Assembly (NCBI GenBank): GCA_964561925.1
Contig: CAZLRW010000160.1
Location: 1-7,528 of the forward strand
Length of the DNA stretch: 7,528 nucleotides
Source: SZUA-430 sp964561925
GTDB taxonomy: Bacteria; Pseudomonadota; Alphaproteobacteria; Micropepsales; Micropepsaceae
Direction: 5' to 3'
Positions 1-6,605 of the stretch are shown here, piece by piece. Both the position numbers and the translations under genes were made by a program. The notes beneath the pieces are model-generated. The model searched no databases, was not told the DNA's origin, and worked only from the letters and a program-made list of their open reading frames with translations. Position 1 is the stretch's first letter, and every line of letters begins with the position of its first letter.

Positions 1-17
1 GCTTTGAGTTTGGTCAT
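1..17 (-). CDS. Possible start of a downstream gene, cut off by the window edge
   Basis: On the minus strand an ATG at 17-15 overlaps the hydrolase stop TGA (16-14) in the ATGA arrangement typical of translationally coupled operon genes. The frame stays open to the window edge and encodes only Met-Thr-Lys-Leu-Lys before the sequence ends. There is no strong Shine-Dalgarno sequence in the preceding hydrolase codons, only GA-rich GACGCGAAG. Five residues cannot identify a product, so no function is offered. The ATGA could also be chance. Confidence 0.35.
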
Positions 18-919
18 TGCGCGCGCTTCGCGTCCACTTCGGCCACGAAGTCGGCGATTTCGCGCAGGTAGACCGGCACGAGTTTCGACGTGAAGTCGTG
101 ACCCATGCCGGGAATGATGCGGAGCCTCGCGCCGGGGATCGAGGCCGCCGTGTCCTTGCCGCCCTCGATAGGGACAAGCGGGTCGTCGGCGCCGTGAATC
201 ACGAGTGCCGGCGCCTTCACGTTCTTCAGCATGTCGTGGCGCGGCGGTGAGGCGAGGATGCCCACAAGTTGACGCGCGACGCCGGGCGCATAGTACGGCG
301 TTCGATCGACCTCGCGCACGGCCTGCGCGTGGAGTTCGTCATCGTCGGCGGCGTAGACGGGTTGACTGCCGATGATGCGCCAGACCTTTTTGGCGGCGGC
401 AATGCGGCCTTCGCGGTCGGCGGGCGGGGCTTCGGTCAGCACCGCCAGCGCTTCCGGTTTGGAGGGCGGCAAACCGGGGCGGCCCGTCGAGGACATGATC
501 GAGGTCAGGCTTCGCGTCTTCGCCGGGTGGTTCAGCGCGACGAGCTGGGCGATCATGCCGCCCATCGAGGCGCCGACGATATGCGCGTTCGCAATGTCGA
601 GCGCATCCAGGATGCCGGCCGCGTCGGCGGCCATGTCGTTCAGCGTGTAGGGTGCGGCGATCGGTTGGCCCGAGGCCGCCTTGGCGAATGCATCCATCAC
701 GTTCACCTGACCTGCCGACTCGAGCTTTGATGAGAAACCGATGTCGCGGTTGTCGAAACGGATGACGCGATAGCCGCGCGAGGCGAGGCCTTCGCAGAGC
801 TCGACCGGCCACATCGTCATCTGCGCGGAGAAGCCCATGATGAGGAGGATCGCGGGGTCGGACGAGGCGCCGAACGATTCGTATTCGAAGGAGAGGCTGT
901 TCGCTTTGACTTGGGGCAT
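14..919 (-). CDS. Alpha/beta hydrolase, RdmC-like
   Basis: A 301-residue single-domain alpha/beta hydrolase, the usual length for the family, probably cytoplasmic because no signal peptide or membrane segment is visible. The catalytic triad can be read: nucleophile Ser118 in the elbow GASMGG (116-121), acid Asp246 in HGADDPLVP (242-250), and His274 in GMGHD. The oxyanion-hole strand reads LLIMGF (25-30), and FDNRDIGFSS (55-64) follows. This MGF...FDNRD pattern is typical of hydrolases annotated as RdmC/aclacinomycin methylesterase-like, a large group of esterases and lipases with mostly unknown substrates. The ATG at 919 starts six residues before the first beta strand, which fits. Only a weak GGA lies about 8 nt upstream. 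It is divergent from glpD and its stop overlaps a possible next start (ATGA). The fold and triad are certain; the substrate is not, and the RdmC link is by motif resemblance only. Confidence 0.93.
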   Translation of the reverse strand: MPQVKANSLSFEYESFGASSDPAILLIMGFSAQMTMWPVELCEGLASRGYRVIRFDNRDIGFSSKLESAGQVNVMDAFAKAASGQPIAAPYTLNDMAADAAGILDALDIANAHIVGASMGGMIAQLVALNHPAKTRSLTSIMSSTGRPGLPPSKPEALAVLTEAPPADREGRIAAAKKVWRIIGSQPVYAADDDELHAQAVREVDRTPYYAPGVARQLVGILASPPRHDMLKNVKAPALVIHGADDPLVPIEGGKDTAASIPGARLRIIPGMGHDFTSKLVPVYLREIADFVAEVDAKRAQ

Positions 920-1122
920 GGGCGGGTCCGGATGGTGAATGGTGGCCGGTGCACTCTATCCTCCCCCGCTTCAGCGCGGGAGGGGGACCGCGCCAGCGTG
1001 GAGGGGGATGACGCTGCGACAGCGTGGAGCCCCCGTCCACCATCGCGTTCCAGATGGTCCCCCTCCCGCGCTGAAGCGGGGGAGGATATAGAGGGCGCGA
1101 CGCAGCTATTCCCCTCAAGGTC
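920..1122. other. Divergent intergenic region, hydrolase / glpD
   Basis: 203 nt between two head-to-head start codons. The palindromic element at 954-1093 leaves only 34 nt on the hydrolase side and 29 nt on the glpD side. I see no convincing -35/-10 pair in either flank, so both promoters must be non-canonical, lie within the repeat, or be absent. The glpD side contains AAGG (1117-1120) only 2 nt before the ATG, a poor ribosome-binding site. No operator palindrome separate from the repeat is apparent. Confidence 0.6.
954..1093. repeat. Nested inverted repeat (REP/MITE-like intergenic element)
   Basis: The outer arms are 954-989 (36 nt) and 1056-1093 (38 nt). They are exact reverse complements except for an extra AT near the outer end of the right arm, and the element begins CTCTAT and ends ATAGAG. 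Each arm is itself a hairpin: CCTCCCCCGCT and AGCGCGGGAGG pair around TC with one mismatch. Inside lie a perfect 6-bp stem ACGCTG-CGA-CAGCGT (1011-1025), flanked by near-complementary GTGGAGGGGG (998-1007) and CCCCCGTCCAC (1030-1040), and a stem ACCATC/GATGGT (1039-1044 with 1053-1058) that competes with the right arm. The shape resembles families of dispersed palindromic intergenic repeats in GC-rich alphaproteobacteria. Copy number elsewhere cannot be seen here. It encodes no transposase. It lies between gene starts, so a terminator role is unlikely. Confidence 0.85.
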
Positions 1123-2739
1123 ATGCAACGCAATTTTCGCGCGCTCAACGCCACGTTCGACGTCGCCATCATCGGCGGGGGGATCACCGGGGCGTGTATT
1201 GCGCGGGACGCGGCGCGGCGTGGGCTTTCGGTCGCGCTGGTCGAGAAGCGCGACTTCTCGTGCGGGACGTCGTCGGGGTCGTCGAAGCTGGTGCACGGGG
1301 GTTTGCGCTATTTGAAGTCGTTCGAGCTCGGCCTCATCCGCGAGTCGCTAAAGGAGCGGCGCGTGTGGGAGAAGATCGCGCCGCACATGGTCTATCCGCT
1401 GGAGTTCCTGCTGCCGGTGAAGAGCGGGGCGGAAAAGTGGATCGTGGGCGCGGGTCTCACCGTCTATGACCTGCTCGCGTTCGACCGCAATCGGCTTGAC
1501 GATCCGGACCAGCATATGGCGGGGCATCGCGCGATTTCCGCCGAGACTGCGCGCGCACTCGAACCCTCGGTCGACCGCGAGGGGATGAAGGGCGCCCTGC
1601 TCTATTTCGATTGCCAGATGTACTCGCCGGAGCGGCTGGGGCTTGAATGTCTGATCGATGCGGCGGCGCACGGGGCTGTGGTTGCGAACTATGCGGAGGC
1701 GGTGGCGTTCGAACGCGGCGACGGCGGCGTTGCTTCGGCGCGCGTGCGCGATGTGGTCGGGACCGAGGAGGCAACGCTGAAGGCGCGGCTCTTCGTCAAC
1801 GCGGCGGGGCCGTGGGCGGACCGGCTGCTCGAACTGATCTCGGGCGGCGAGGCGTCGCATAAGCTGATCCGATCGAAGGGCATTCACCTGATCACGCACA
1901 AGCTGACCAACGGGCGGGCGCTCGCGGTCGGGCACAAGGGCGGGCACATCTTCGTGCTACCGTGGCGCGAGCACACGATCATCGGCACGACCGATACCGT
2001 GTTCACCGGGCGGCCCGACGAGTTGAAGGTGACGGTGGAGGATGTGGACGGGTACCTCGCCTATGTGAACGAGGCGCTGCCGGCGCTGAAGCTCACGCGC
2101 GATCATGTGCTTTATGCGTACGCGGGTTTGCGTCCGCTCGTCGATGACGGGTCGAAGGACAGCTACAATGCGAGCCGGCGGGCGGAACTCGTCGATCATG
2201 CGGCGGAGGGCGGGCCCAACAATCTGATCTCGGCGATCGGCGGCAAATGGACGACGTCGCGCGACAACGCGGAGAAGTGCGTCGATATGATCGCGCGCAA
2301 GCTTGGCGCCGCGAAACCTTGCGACACAGCGGAGGCGCCGTTGCCGGGCGCTACCGGGCGGTTTCGGCCGTTTGCGGAGCGCCTTGCGACGGACGCGCAG
2401 GAGCTTGCGCCGTCGAGTGCGAAGAACCTCGCGCGCAATTACGGCGCTCGGAGCGGCGAGGTGCTGGCGCTCGCGCGAAAGGAAACGGGATTGCTTCGCA
2501 CGGTGTCGCAGCGCCTGCCCGACATTGCGGCGCAGGTGGTGTTCGCCGTACGATCGGAGATGGCGATGACGCTCGACGACGTATTGTTCCGGCGCACGGG
2601 GCTTGGCACGCTGGGGCCGCTCGAACCCTCCGCGATCGAAGAGACGGCGGCGCTGATGGCGCGCGAGCGCGGCTGGAGCGAGGACGAGCGCGCGCGGCAG
2701 GTGGCCTCGATCGGCTGGCGCTATGAGGCACTCACGTGA
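1123..2739 (+). CDS. glpD: Glycerol-3-phosphate dehydrogenase, FAD-dependent (GlpD family)
   Basis: Oxidises sn-glycerol-3-phosphate to DHAP, in the known family passing electrons through FAD to membrane quinones; it would act at the cytoplasmic face of the inner membrane. Its 538 residues are slightly more than E. coli GlpD (about 500). Visible features are the N-terminal dinucleotide-binding fold with GGGITG (18-23) and ribose-binding Glu41, the family signature SSKLVHGGLRYL (53-64), NAAGPW (226-231), the substrate-side stretch IGTTD (287-291), GLRPL (335-339) and GGKWTT (373-378). The C-terminal domain includes the family's RRTGLG (490-495). The start at 1123 puts 13 residues before the first beta strand, as usual, but its Shine-Dalgarno is weak (AAGG, 2 nt spacing). 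Its stop overlaps the lipid kinase start. No glpF, glpK or glpR is in the window, so a lipid-linked rather than glycerol-catabolic role is plausible, by inference. Confidence 0.93.
   Translation: MQRNFRALNATFDVAIIGGGITGACIARDAARRGLSVALVEKRDFSCGTSSGSSKLVHGGLRYLKSFELGLIRESLKERRVWEKIAPHMVYPLEFLLPVKSGAEKWIVGAGLTVYDLLAFDRNRLDDPDQHMAGHRAISAETARALEPSVDREGMKGALLYFDCQMYSPERLGLECLIDAAAHGAVVANYAEAVAFERGDGGVASARVRDVVGTEEATLKARLFVNAAGPWADRLLELISGGEASHKLIRSKGIHLITHKLTNGRALAVGHKGGHIFVLPWREHTIIGTTDTVFTGRPDELKVTVEDVDGYLAYVNEALPALKLTRDHVLYAYAGLRPLVDDGSKDSYNASRRAELVDHAAEGGPNNLISAIGGKWTTSRDNAEKCVDMIARKLGAAKPCDTAEAPLPGATGRFRPFAERLATDAQELAPSSAKNLARNYGARSGEVLALARKETGLLRTVSQRLPDIAAQVVFAVRSEMAMTLDDVLFRRTGLGTLGPLEPSAIEETAALMARERGWSEDERARQVASIGWRYEALT
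2725..2728 (+). promoter_or_regulatory. Shine-Dalgarno of the lipid kinase, inside the end of glpD
   Basis: GAGG ends 7 nt before the GTG at 2736. This spacing supports GTG as the true start of the kinase and suggests that it can initiate on its own as well as by re-initiation at the GTGA overlap with the glpD stop. Confidence 0.6.
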
Positions 2740-3671
2740 AGACGCTCGCGGTCATCAATCCGAAATCGGCCGGCGGCAAGACCGGCCGCGACACGGAGAT
2801 GATTGCGCGCAAGCTCGCCGACGTGACGGGGCCGTTGACGGTCGCGCTAACCGGCGGGCCGATGGATGCGGCGCGGATCACCTCGCATGCGCTGCGCGAC
2901 GGGTTCGGGCGCGTGGTCGCGGTCGGCGGCGACGGCACGATCAACGAGGTCGTGAACGGGTTCTTCTCGAACGGCGTTGCGATCAACCCGGAAGCAGAGT
3001 TCGCGCTGCTCAATCTCGGCACGGGCGGCGATTTCCGCAAGACGTTCGACATCGACGCCGGGTTCGAGGCCTCGCTCGATCGGATTGCAGGCGGGCGCGT
3101 GCGGCAGATCGACGTGGGGCGCTTGAGCTTCGTCACTGCGGACGGGCAGAGCGGGACGCGGCACTTCGCAAACATCGCAAGCTTCGGCATGAGCGGGCAT
3201 GTGGTCGACCGCGTGAACCGGTCGCGGCTGAAGCGGGTCATGGGCGGGTTCATCTACACGTGGGCGAGCCTGACGGCTCTGTTCAGCTACAAGGCGAAGC
3301 CGGTGCGGCTCAAGGTCGACAATTTGTTCGACGACGTCGTGACGCTCTCGACGTGCGCGGTGTGCAACGGGCAGTTCTTTGGCGGGGGCATGCGCGTTGC
3401 GCCCGACGCCTCGCCCGACGACGGGTTGCTGGACGTCATCATCATGCAGCACGCGCCGAAGGCCGGCGTGCTGAAGTCGCTCAAAGAGATCCAAACCGGC
3501 ACCCACGTGAAGAACCCGAACGTGAAGGTGTTCCGCGCCAAGACGGTGATCGCGACGCCGGTCGAGGCGACGGCCGGCGCGCCCGTGCACATCGAAGCCG
3601 ACGGCGAGTCGCCCGGCCGCCTGCCCGCCATGTTCGAAGTGATGCCGAAGGCGCTGAAGTTTCGCGCGTGA
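2736..3671 (+). CDS. Diacylglycerol kinase / lipid kinase (DagK/YegS family)
   Basis: A 311-residue soluble lipid kinase of the DAGK catalytic family, which phosphorylates diacylglycerol or related lipids with ATP to give phosphatidate-type products at the inner membrane surface. Visible features are NPKSAGGK (8-15), the nucleotide-binding signature GGDGTINEVVNG (64-75), LGTGGDF (94-100), where most relatives have GTGND or GTxND, the C-terminal beta-sandwich with NGQFFGGGMRVAPDASPDDG (211-230), and the catalytic-region DGE motif at 289-291. The length is normal (about 300) and no membrane segment is seen. It starts with GTG, overlaps the glpD stop by 4 nt (GTGA) and has GAGG 7 nt upstream, so it is almost certainly co-transcribed and coupled with glpD. 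The substrate is not determined: diacylglycerol, monoacylglycerol, ceramide and other lipids are used within this superfamily. Confidence 0.93.
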   Translation: MKTLAVINPKSAGGKTGRDTEMIARKLADVTGPLTVALTGGPMDAARITSHALRDGFGRVVAVGGDGTINEVVNGFFSNGVAINPEAEFALLNLGTGGDFRKTFDIDAGFEASLDRIAGGRVRQIDVGRLSFVTADGQSGTRHFANIASFGMSGHVVDRVNRSRLKRVMGGFIYTWASLTALFSYKAKPVRLKVDNLFDDVVTLSTCAVCNGQFFGGGMRVAPDASPDDGLLDVIIMQHAPKAGVLKSLKEIQTGTHVKNPNVKVFRAKTVIATPVEATAGAPVHIEADGESPGRLPAMFEVMPKALKFRA

Positions 3672-3673
3672 GC

Positions 3674-6484
3674 CTACTCCAATGGCCGAGCGGCGAGGCA
3701 CTGTTCGAGCATGATGCGCACGTCGCTGCAGGCTTTGGGTACAGGGGTTGCGGCGCAGATCGCGAGCGGCGAAGGGTCCGGGAACTTGCGTCCGCAGGCG
3801 GCGACGATGTCGAGCGGAGCGGAAGCCTTCGGCGGGCCGGCGAAGCCTGCGAACAACGCGTCGACGTCGCGCAGCCGGCGGCGGGCGGCGACCGCCATGC
3901 CCTTCGCCTTCAACGCTTCGGCGAGCGGGGCGCCTTGGCCTGCCTTCAACGCCACGCAGTGATCGATTTCGTCGACCGTTTGGGCCAGCGTCGCTTCGTG
4001 ACCCTCCATCTTTTTCGCGTTCGCGGCGACGAACGCTTGGACGTCGGCGCGGCCTTGGGCGGTGCAGAGGTTGCGCGCGAGGATCGGGTAGTTCGCGCTC
4101 AGGCTGGCCGATAGGCCGCGCAACCTCTCGAAATTCGCCTTCGCGAGTTCCCAAGCGAAGACGCTGCTCGAGGGCTCAGTCGAGAGTTCGTAGATCGTGA
4201 GGACGTTCTCGTAGGCCTCGAAGCTTTTGAGGGACTCGGCAAACGCGGCGCGATCTTCCGCGCGCGGTGCATGGCCGAGTGCGGCGAGTGCTTCCAGACG
4301 GAAGAGCACGTCGTCGCTGGCCTTTGCGTTTTTGAGAAGCGTCGCGAAGACGTCGGGGCCGCCGTCTTCGACCGCGACGCGTAGCGCAAGCGGGCGCGGC
4401 GGCGTCGAGCCGCCCGATTCGCCGTTCATCATCGCGCGACCGGCCTCCGACAAGCGCCCGCGCAGCGATACGTCGCGACCATTGACCGCAAGCGCGCGCG
4501 TCAGCGCCTTGTTCAGCGCGAGGTCGTTTGCCTTTGCCACGCGTGCCAGGACGGGCGTCAGCACGGCGCGGACCCAGGATTGGTAGGCGTCACCCGTACC
4601 GTCCGGCAGCGCGGGCTCCAGCGCCTGCACTTGTCCGACCGTAACGCCGAGCAGGCGCGCGTCGGAGGTCTTCGCCGCCTTCGCCAAGACGTCGAGGAAG
4701 GACGGGGGGGCGAGTGCGCCCGAGGCAAAGGCGGCGCGGGCGCTGTCGACGGCCGCGATCTGCTCGTCAGGCGCGAGCGTATCGAGGTGCGCGGCCAGCG
4801 CAGTCCAGCCGGCTGCGTCGTGGGCCTGATGGAAATAACCGGTCCCGCCGTTCAGTGCGACGAGTTTCGGGCACGTCTTGGCCGCGAGCGGTAGCACCGC
4901 TTCGCGTTCCGTGAGTGCCATGCAGGCGCGGCCGCCGTCTTGGTCTTGCGCGCAGAGCGGAATCTTCCAGCGGCGCTCCGGCGGCGCCCAGCCGAGCGGT
5001 GCGTACGCGGCCTGCGAGGCATCGAGGCGCGGCTCCGCGCTGCAGGTGAGCGCGCCGGTGACGACGGGTGCGCCGCTCTGATCGATGAAGGTCTCGAAGA
5101 TGGCGCCGATCTGCTTGTCGCCGATCGTTTGTTCGAGCGAGGCGAAGAAGTCGCGCGAGGTCGTGTTGCCGTTCGCGAAGCGGCGGATGTGCGCCCGCAA
5201 GCCTTCGCGGAAACGCTCGGCGCCCACATAGTGCTCCATCATCGTGATGACCGCCGCGCCCTTGGAATACGTCGCGAAGTCGAAGACGGCGCCGATGTCC
5301 GCGTCGGTGCGCAGCGGACGGCGAACGGGCTTGGCCGTGCGCCAGGCGTCGGAGGCAAGCGCCGCGCTCGTCAACGCGCGAATCTCGCGATCAATCCCAA
5401 GTTCCGGCATCACGGCCGCAGCGGCACGATACGACATCCATGTTGCGAACGACTCGTTCAGCCAGATGTCGTCCCACCAGGCGGGCGTCACCAGATTGCC
5501 GAACCACTGATGCGCGAGTTCGTGTGCGTGCACCTCGGCGACGGCGCGCAGTTCCTCGTCCGTGGTTTCGGCCGTGACGAGGATGTAGCGCTCGCCGTAG
5601 GTGATGGCACCCGCGTTCTCCATCGCGCCGGGTTTGCCCGGTTCCGCGATCAGGTCGAGCTTGGCGTAGGGGTACGGGGCCGCGAAGTAGTTTTCGAACC
5701 ATTCGATAAATGGGCGCGTGACGGCAAGCGCTTTGGCGAAGCGGTGGGCCTTGCCCTTGAGCGCGATGCCGCGCAAGGGAACCTCGCGCGCGCGCAATGC
5801 GGTTTTGGGCAACGGCTTTGCCTCGACGATGTCGAACGGACCCACCGCAAAGGCGATCAGATAGGTCGGCAACAGCTCCGTCTGCGCGAAGACATGACGC
5901 AGGCGGCCGTCGCCCAATGTTTCTTTGCGCGCGAGCGGGCCGTTCGCCACGGCGACGTCAGCCGCGTTCGTGACGACCGATACGGCGTAGGGCGTCTTGA
6001 AGCGCGGATCGTCGAACCCCGGAAAAACGCGGCGCGCGGCGATCGGCTCCATCTGGGAAAAGGCGTAGGTTTCTTTGTTCTCCGTCAGGCGATAGAGCCC
6101 GTTGCGTTCGCGCGAGAACGGCGCCTCGTAGACGAGCGTCAGCACGGCCGCACCAGCGGGCGCCTCCGACGCGAGCGTCACGGCGGCCCAGCCGGGGCTC
6201 TTCGCGTCCTCGCGATATGTGCCCGCGATCGTGTTGCCGTTCGCGAGCACGAGACGCGTTTCCGTGACGCGCAGGTCGCGGCCGTTGAGCATGATCTCGC
6301 GCGCCGGTTTGGCCAGCGTCACCGAGATGCGGGCTTCGCCCGTGAAGCTTCTTGAACGCGGATCGATCGTGAGCTGGAGGTCATAGGCGGTCGGCGCGAC
6401 ACCGCTCGGCAAACGGGGCGCATCGGCCGATGCCGCACCGATCGACCAGGCGGCCGCAATCGCAAACACCCAAGTCCGCCACAT
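3674..6484 (-). CDS. Secreted M1-family zinc aminopeptidase
   Basis: A 936-residue exported metallopeptidase that would remove N-terminal residues from peptides in the periplasm or outside the cell. Residues 1-20 form a signal peptide (Arg3, a hydrophobic stretch, then ASA before Asp21). The M1 order follows: N-terminal beta domain (about 30-215), QMEP (144-147), the exopeptidase motif GAMEN (286-290), the zinc site HELAH (321-325) with Glu344 in NES, and catalytic Tyr406 in TYSKGA. A helical ERAP1-C-like domain fills about 535-880. All ten cysteines lie at or after residue 481, and the last 40 residues hold four (897, 910, 919, 929), suggesting disulfides after export. The ATG at 6484 has a G-rich GGGGGGA 3 nt upstream. 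It is convergent with the lipid kinase (2-nt gap) and divergent from the FAD oxidase, so it is a separate transcription unit. PepN-like cytoplasmic enzymes lack such a signal, so no symbol is given. Confidence 0.95.
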   Translation of the reverse strand: MWRTWVFAIAAAWSIGAASADAPRLPSGVAPTAYDLQLTIDPRSRSFTGEARISVTLAKPAREIMLNGRDLRVTETRLVLANGNTIAGTYREDAKSPGWAAVTLASEAPAGAAVLTLVYEAPFSRERNGLYRLTENKETYAFSQMEPIAARRVFPGFDDPRFKTPYAVSVVTNAADVAVANGPLARKETLGDGRLRHVFAQTELLPTYLIAFAVGPFDIVEAKPLPKTALRAREVPLRGIALKGKAHRFAKALAVTRPFIEWFENYFAAPYPYAKLDLIAEPGKPGAMENAGAITYGERYILVTAETTDEELRAVAEVHAHELAHQWFGNLVTPAWWDDIWLNESFATWMSYRAAAAVMPELGIDREIRALTSAALASDAWRTAKPVRRPLRTDADIGAVFDFATYSKGAAVITMMEHYVGAERFREGLRAHIRRFANGNTTSRDFFASLEQTIGDKQIGAIFETFIDQSGAPVVTGALTCSAEPRLDASQAAYAPLGWAPPERRWKIPLCAQDQDGGRACMALTEREAVLPLAAKTCPKLVALNGGTGYFHQAHDAAGWTALAAHLDTLAPDEQIAAVDSARAAFASGALAPPSFLDVLAKAAKTSDARLLGVTVGQVQALEPALPDGTGDAYQSWVRAVLTPVLARVAKANDLALNKALTRALAVNGRDVSLRGRLSEAGRAMMNGESGGSTPPRPLALRVAVEDGGPDVFATLLKNAKASDDVLFRLEALAALGHAPRAEDRAAFAESLKSFEAYENVLTIYELSTEPSSSVFAWELAKANFERLRGLSASLSANYPILARNLCTAQGRADVQAFVAANAKKMEGHEATLAQTVDEIDHCVALKAGQGAPLAEALKAKGMAVAARRRLRDVDALFAGFAGPPKASAPLDIVAACGRKFPDPSPLAICAATPVPKACSDVRIMLEQCLAARPLE

Positions 6485-6605
6485 GTGTCCCCCCGATACG
6501 TCCGGCGCCGCGGTAGCTCACCCCAACGCGGCGGAAAAGGAAAGCTTGGCCTTGACGCAAAGCGTGGCGCGTGCGACCCGCGGCAAGGTTATTTTGGAGC
6601 GCCGG
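6485..6605. promoter_or_regulatory. Divergent intergenic region, aminopeptidase / FAD oxidase
   Basis: 121 nt between two head-to-head starts, which must hold the aminopeptidase promoter and probably one for the oxidase. The only -35-like word I see on the plus strand is TTGACG (6552-6557), but no TATAAT-like hexamer follows at 16-18 nt, so no promoter is claimed there. The aminopeptidase side has a C-run at 6489-6494, read on the minus strand as its G-rich ribosome-binding site. No inverted repeat or tRNA is visible. Confidence 0.45.
6596..6599 (+). promoter_or_regulatory. Shine-Dalgarno of the AGPS-like oxidase
   Basis: GGAG lies 6 nt before the ATG at 6606. It decides the start: that ATG places the family's N-terminal WNGWG at residues 10-14. 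Confidence 0.65.

Noticed and set aside
954..1093. CRISPR array or transcription terminator
   Set aside because: There are only two copies in inverted, not direct, orientation, so it is not CRISPR. It sits between two gene starts with no T-run, so it is not placed to terminate either neighbour.
920..1122. Riboswitch or small RNA upstream of glpD
   Set aside because: All structure found is explained by the symmetric repeat; no conserved riboswitch core was recognised.
339..1187. Minus-strand frame running from glpD through the repeat into the hydrolase
   Set aside because: It reads the palindrome as Pro/Arg-rich peptide and then continues in the wrong frame of the hydrolase, whose own frame has the full catalytic triad.
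2723..4114. 463-codon plus-strand frame overlapping the lipid kinase and the 3' end of the peptidase gene
   Set aside because: It runs across two well-supported genes in a different frame, is extremely Arg-rich and has no family signature: a GC-driven shadow.
2847..4154. 435-codon minus-strand frame
   Set aside because: It is antisense to the kinase and out of frame with the peptidase; low-complexity Arg/Pro/His composition.
4940..6355. Long plus-strand open frame (471 codons) opposite the aminopeptidase
   Set aside because: It lies antisense to a gene with a complete M1 motif set, its translation is Arg/Gly/Val-rich with no recognisable motif, and high GC makes stop-free antisense frames common.
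6552..6580. Sigma-70 promoter starting at TTGACG
   Set aside because: The -35-like hexamer is good, but the sequence 16-18 nt downstream is GC-rich with no -10 resemblance; a single hexamer is weak evidence.
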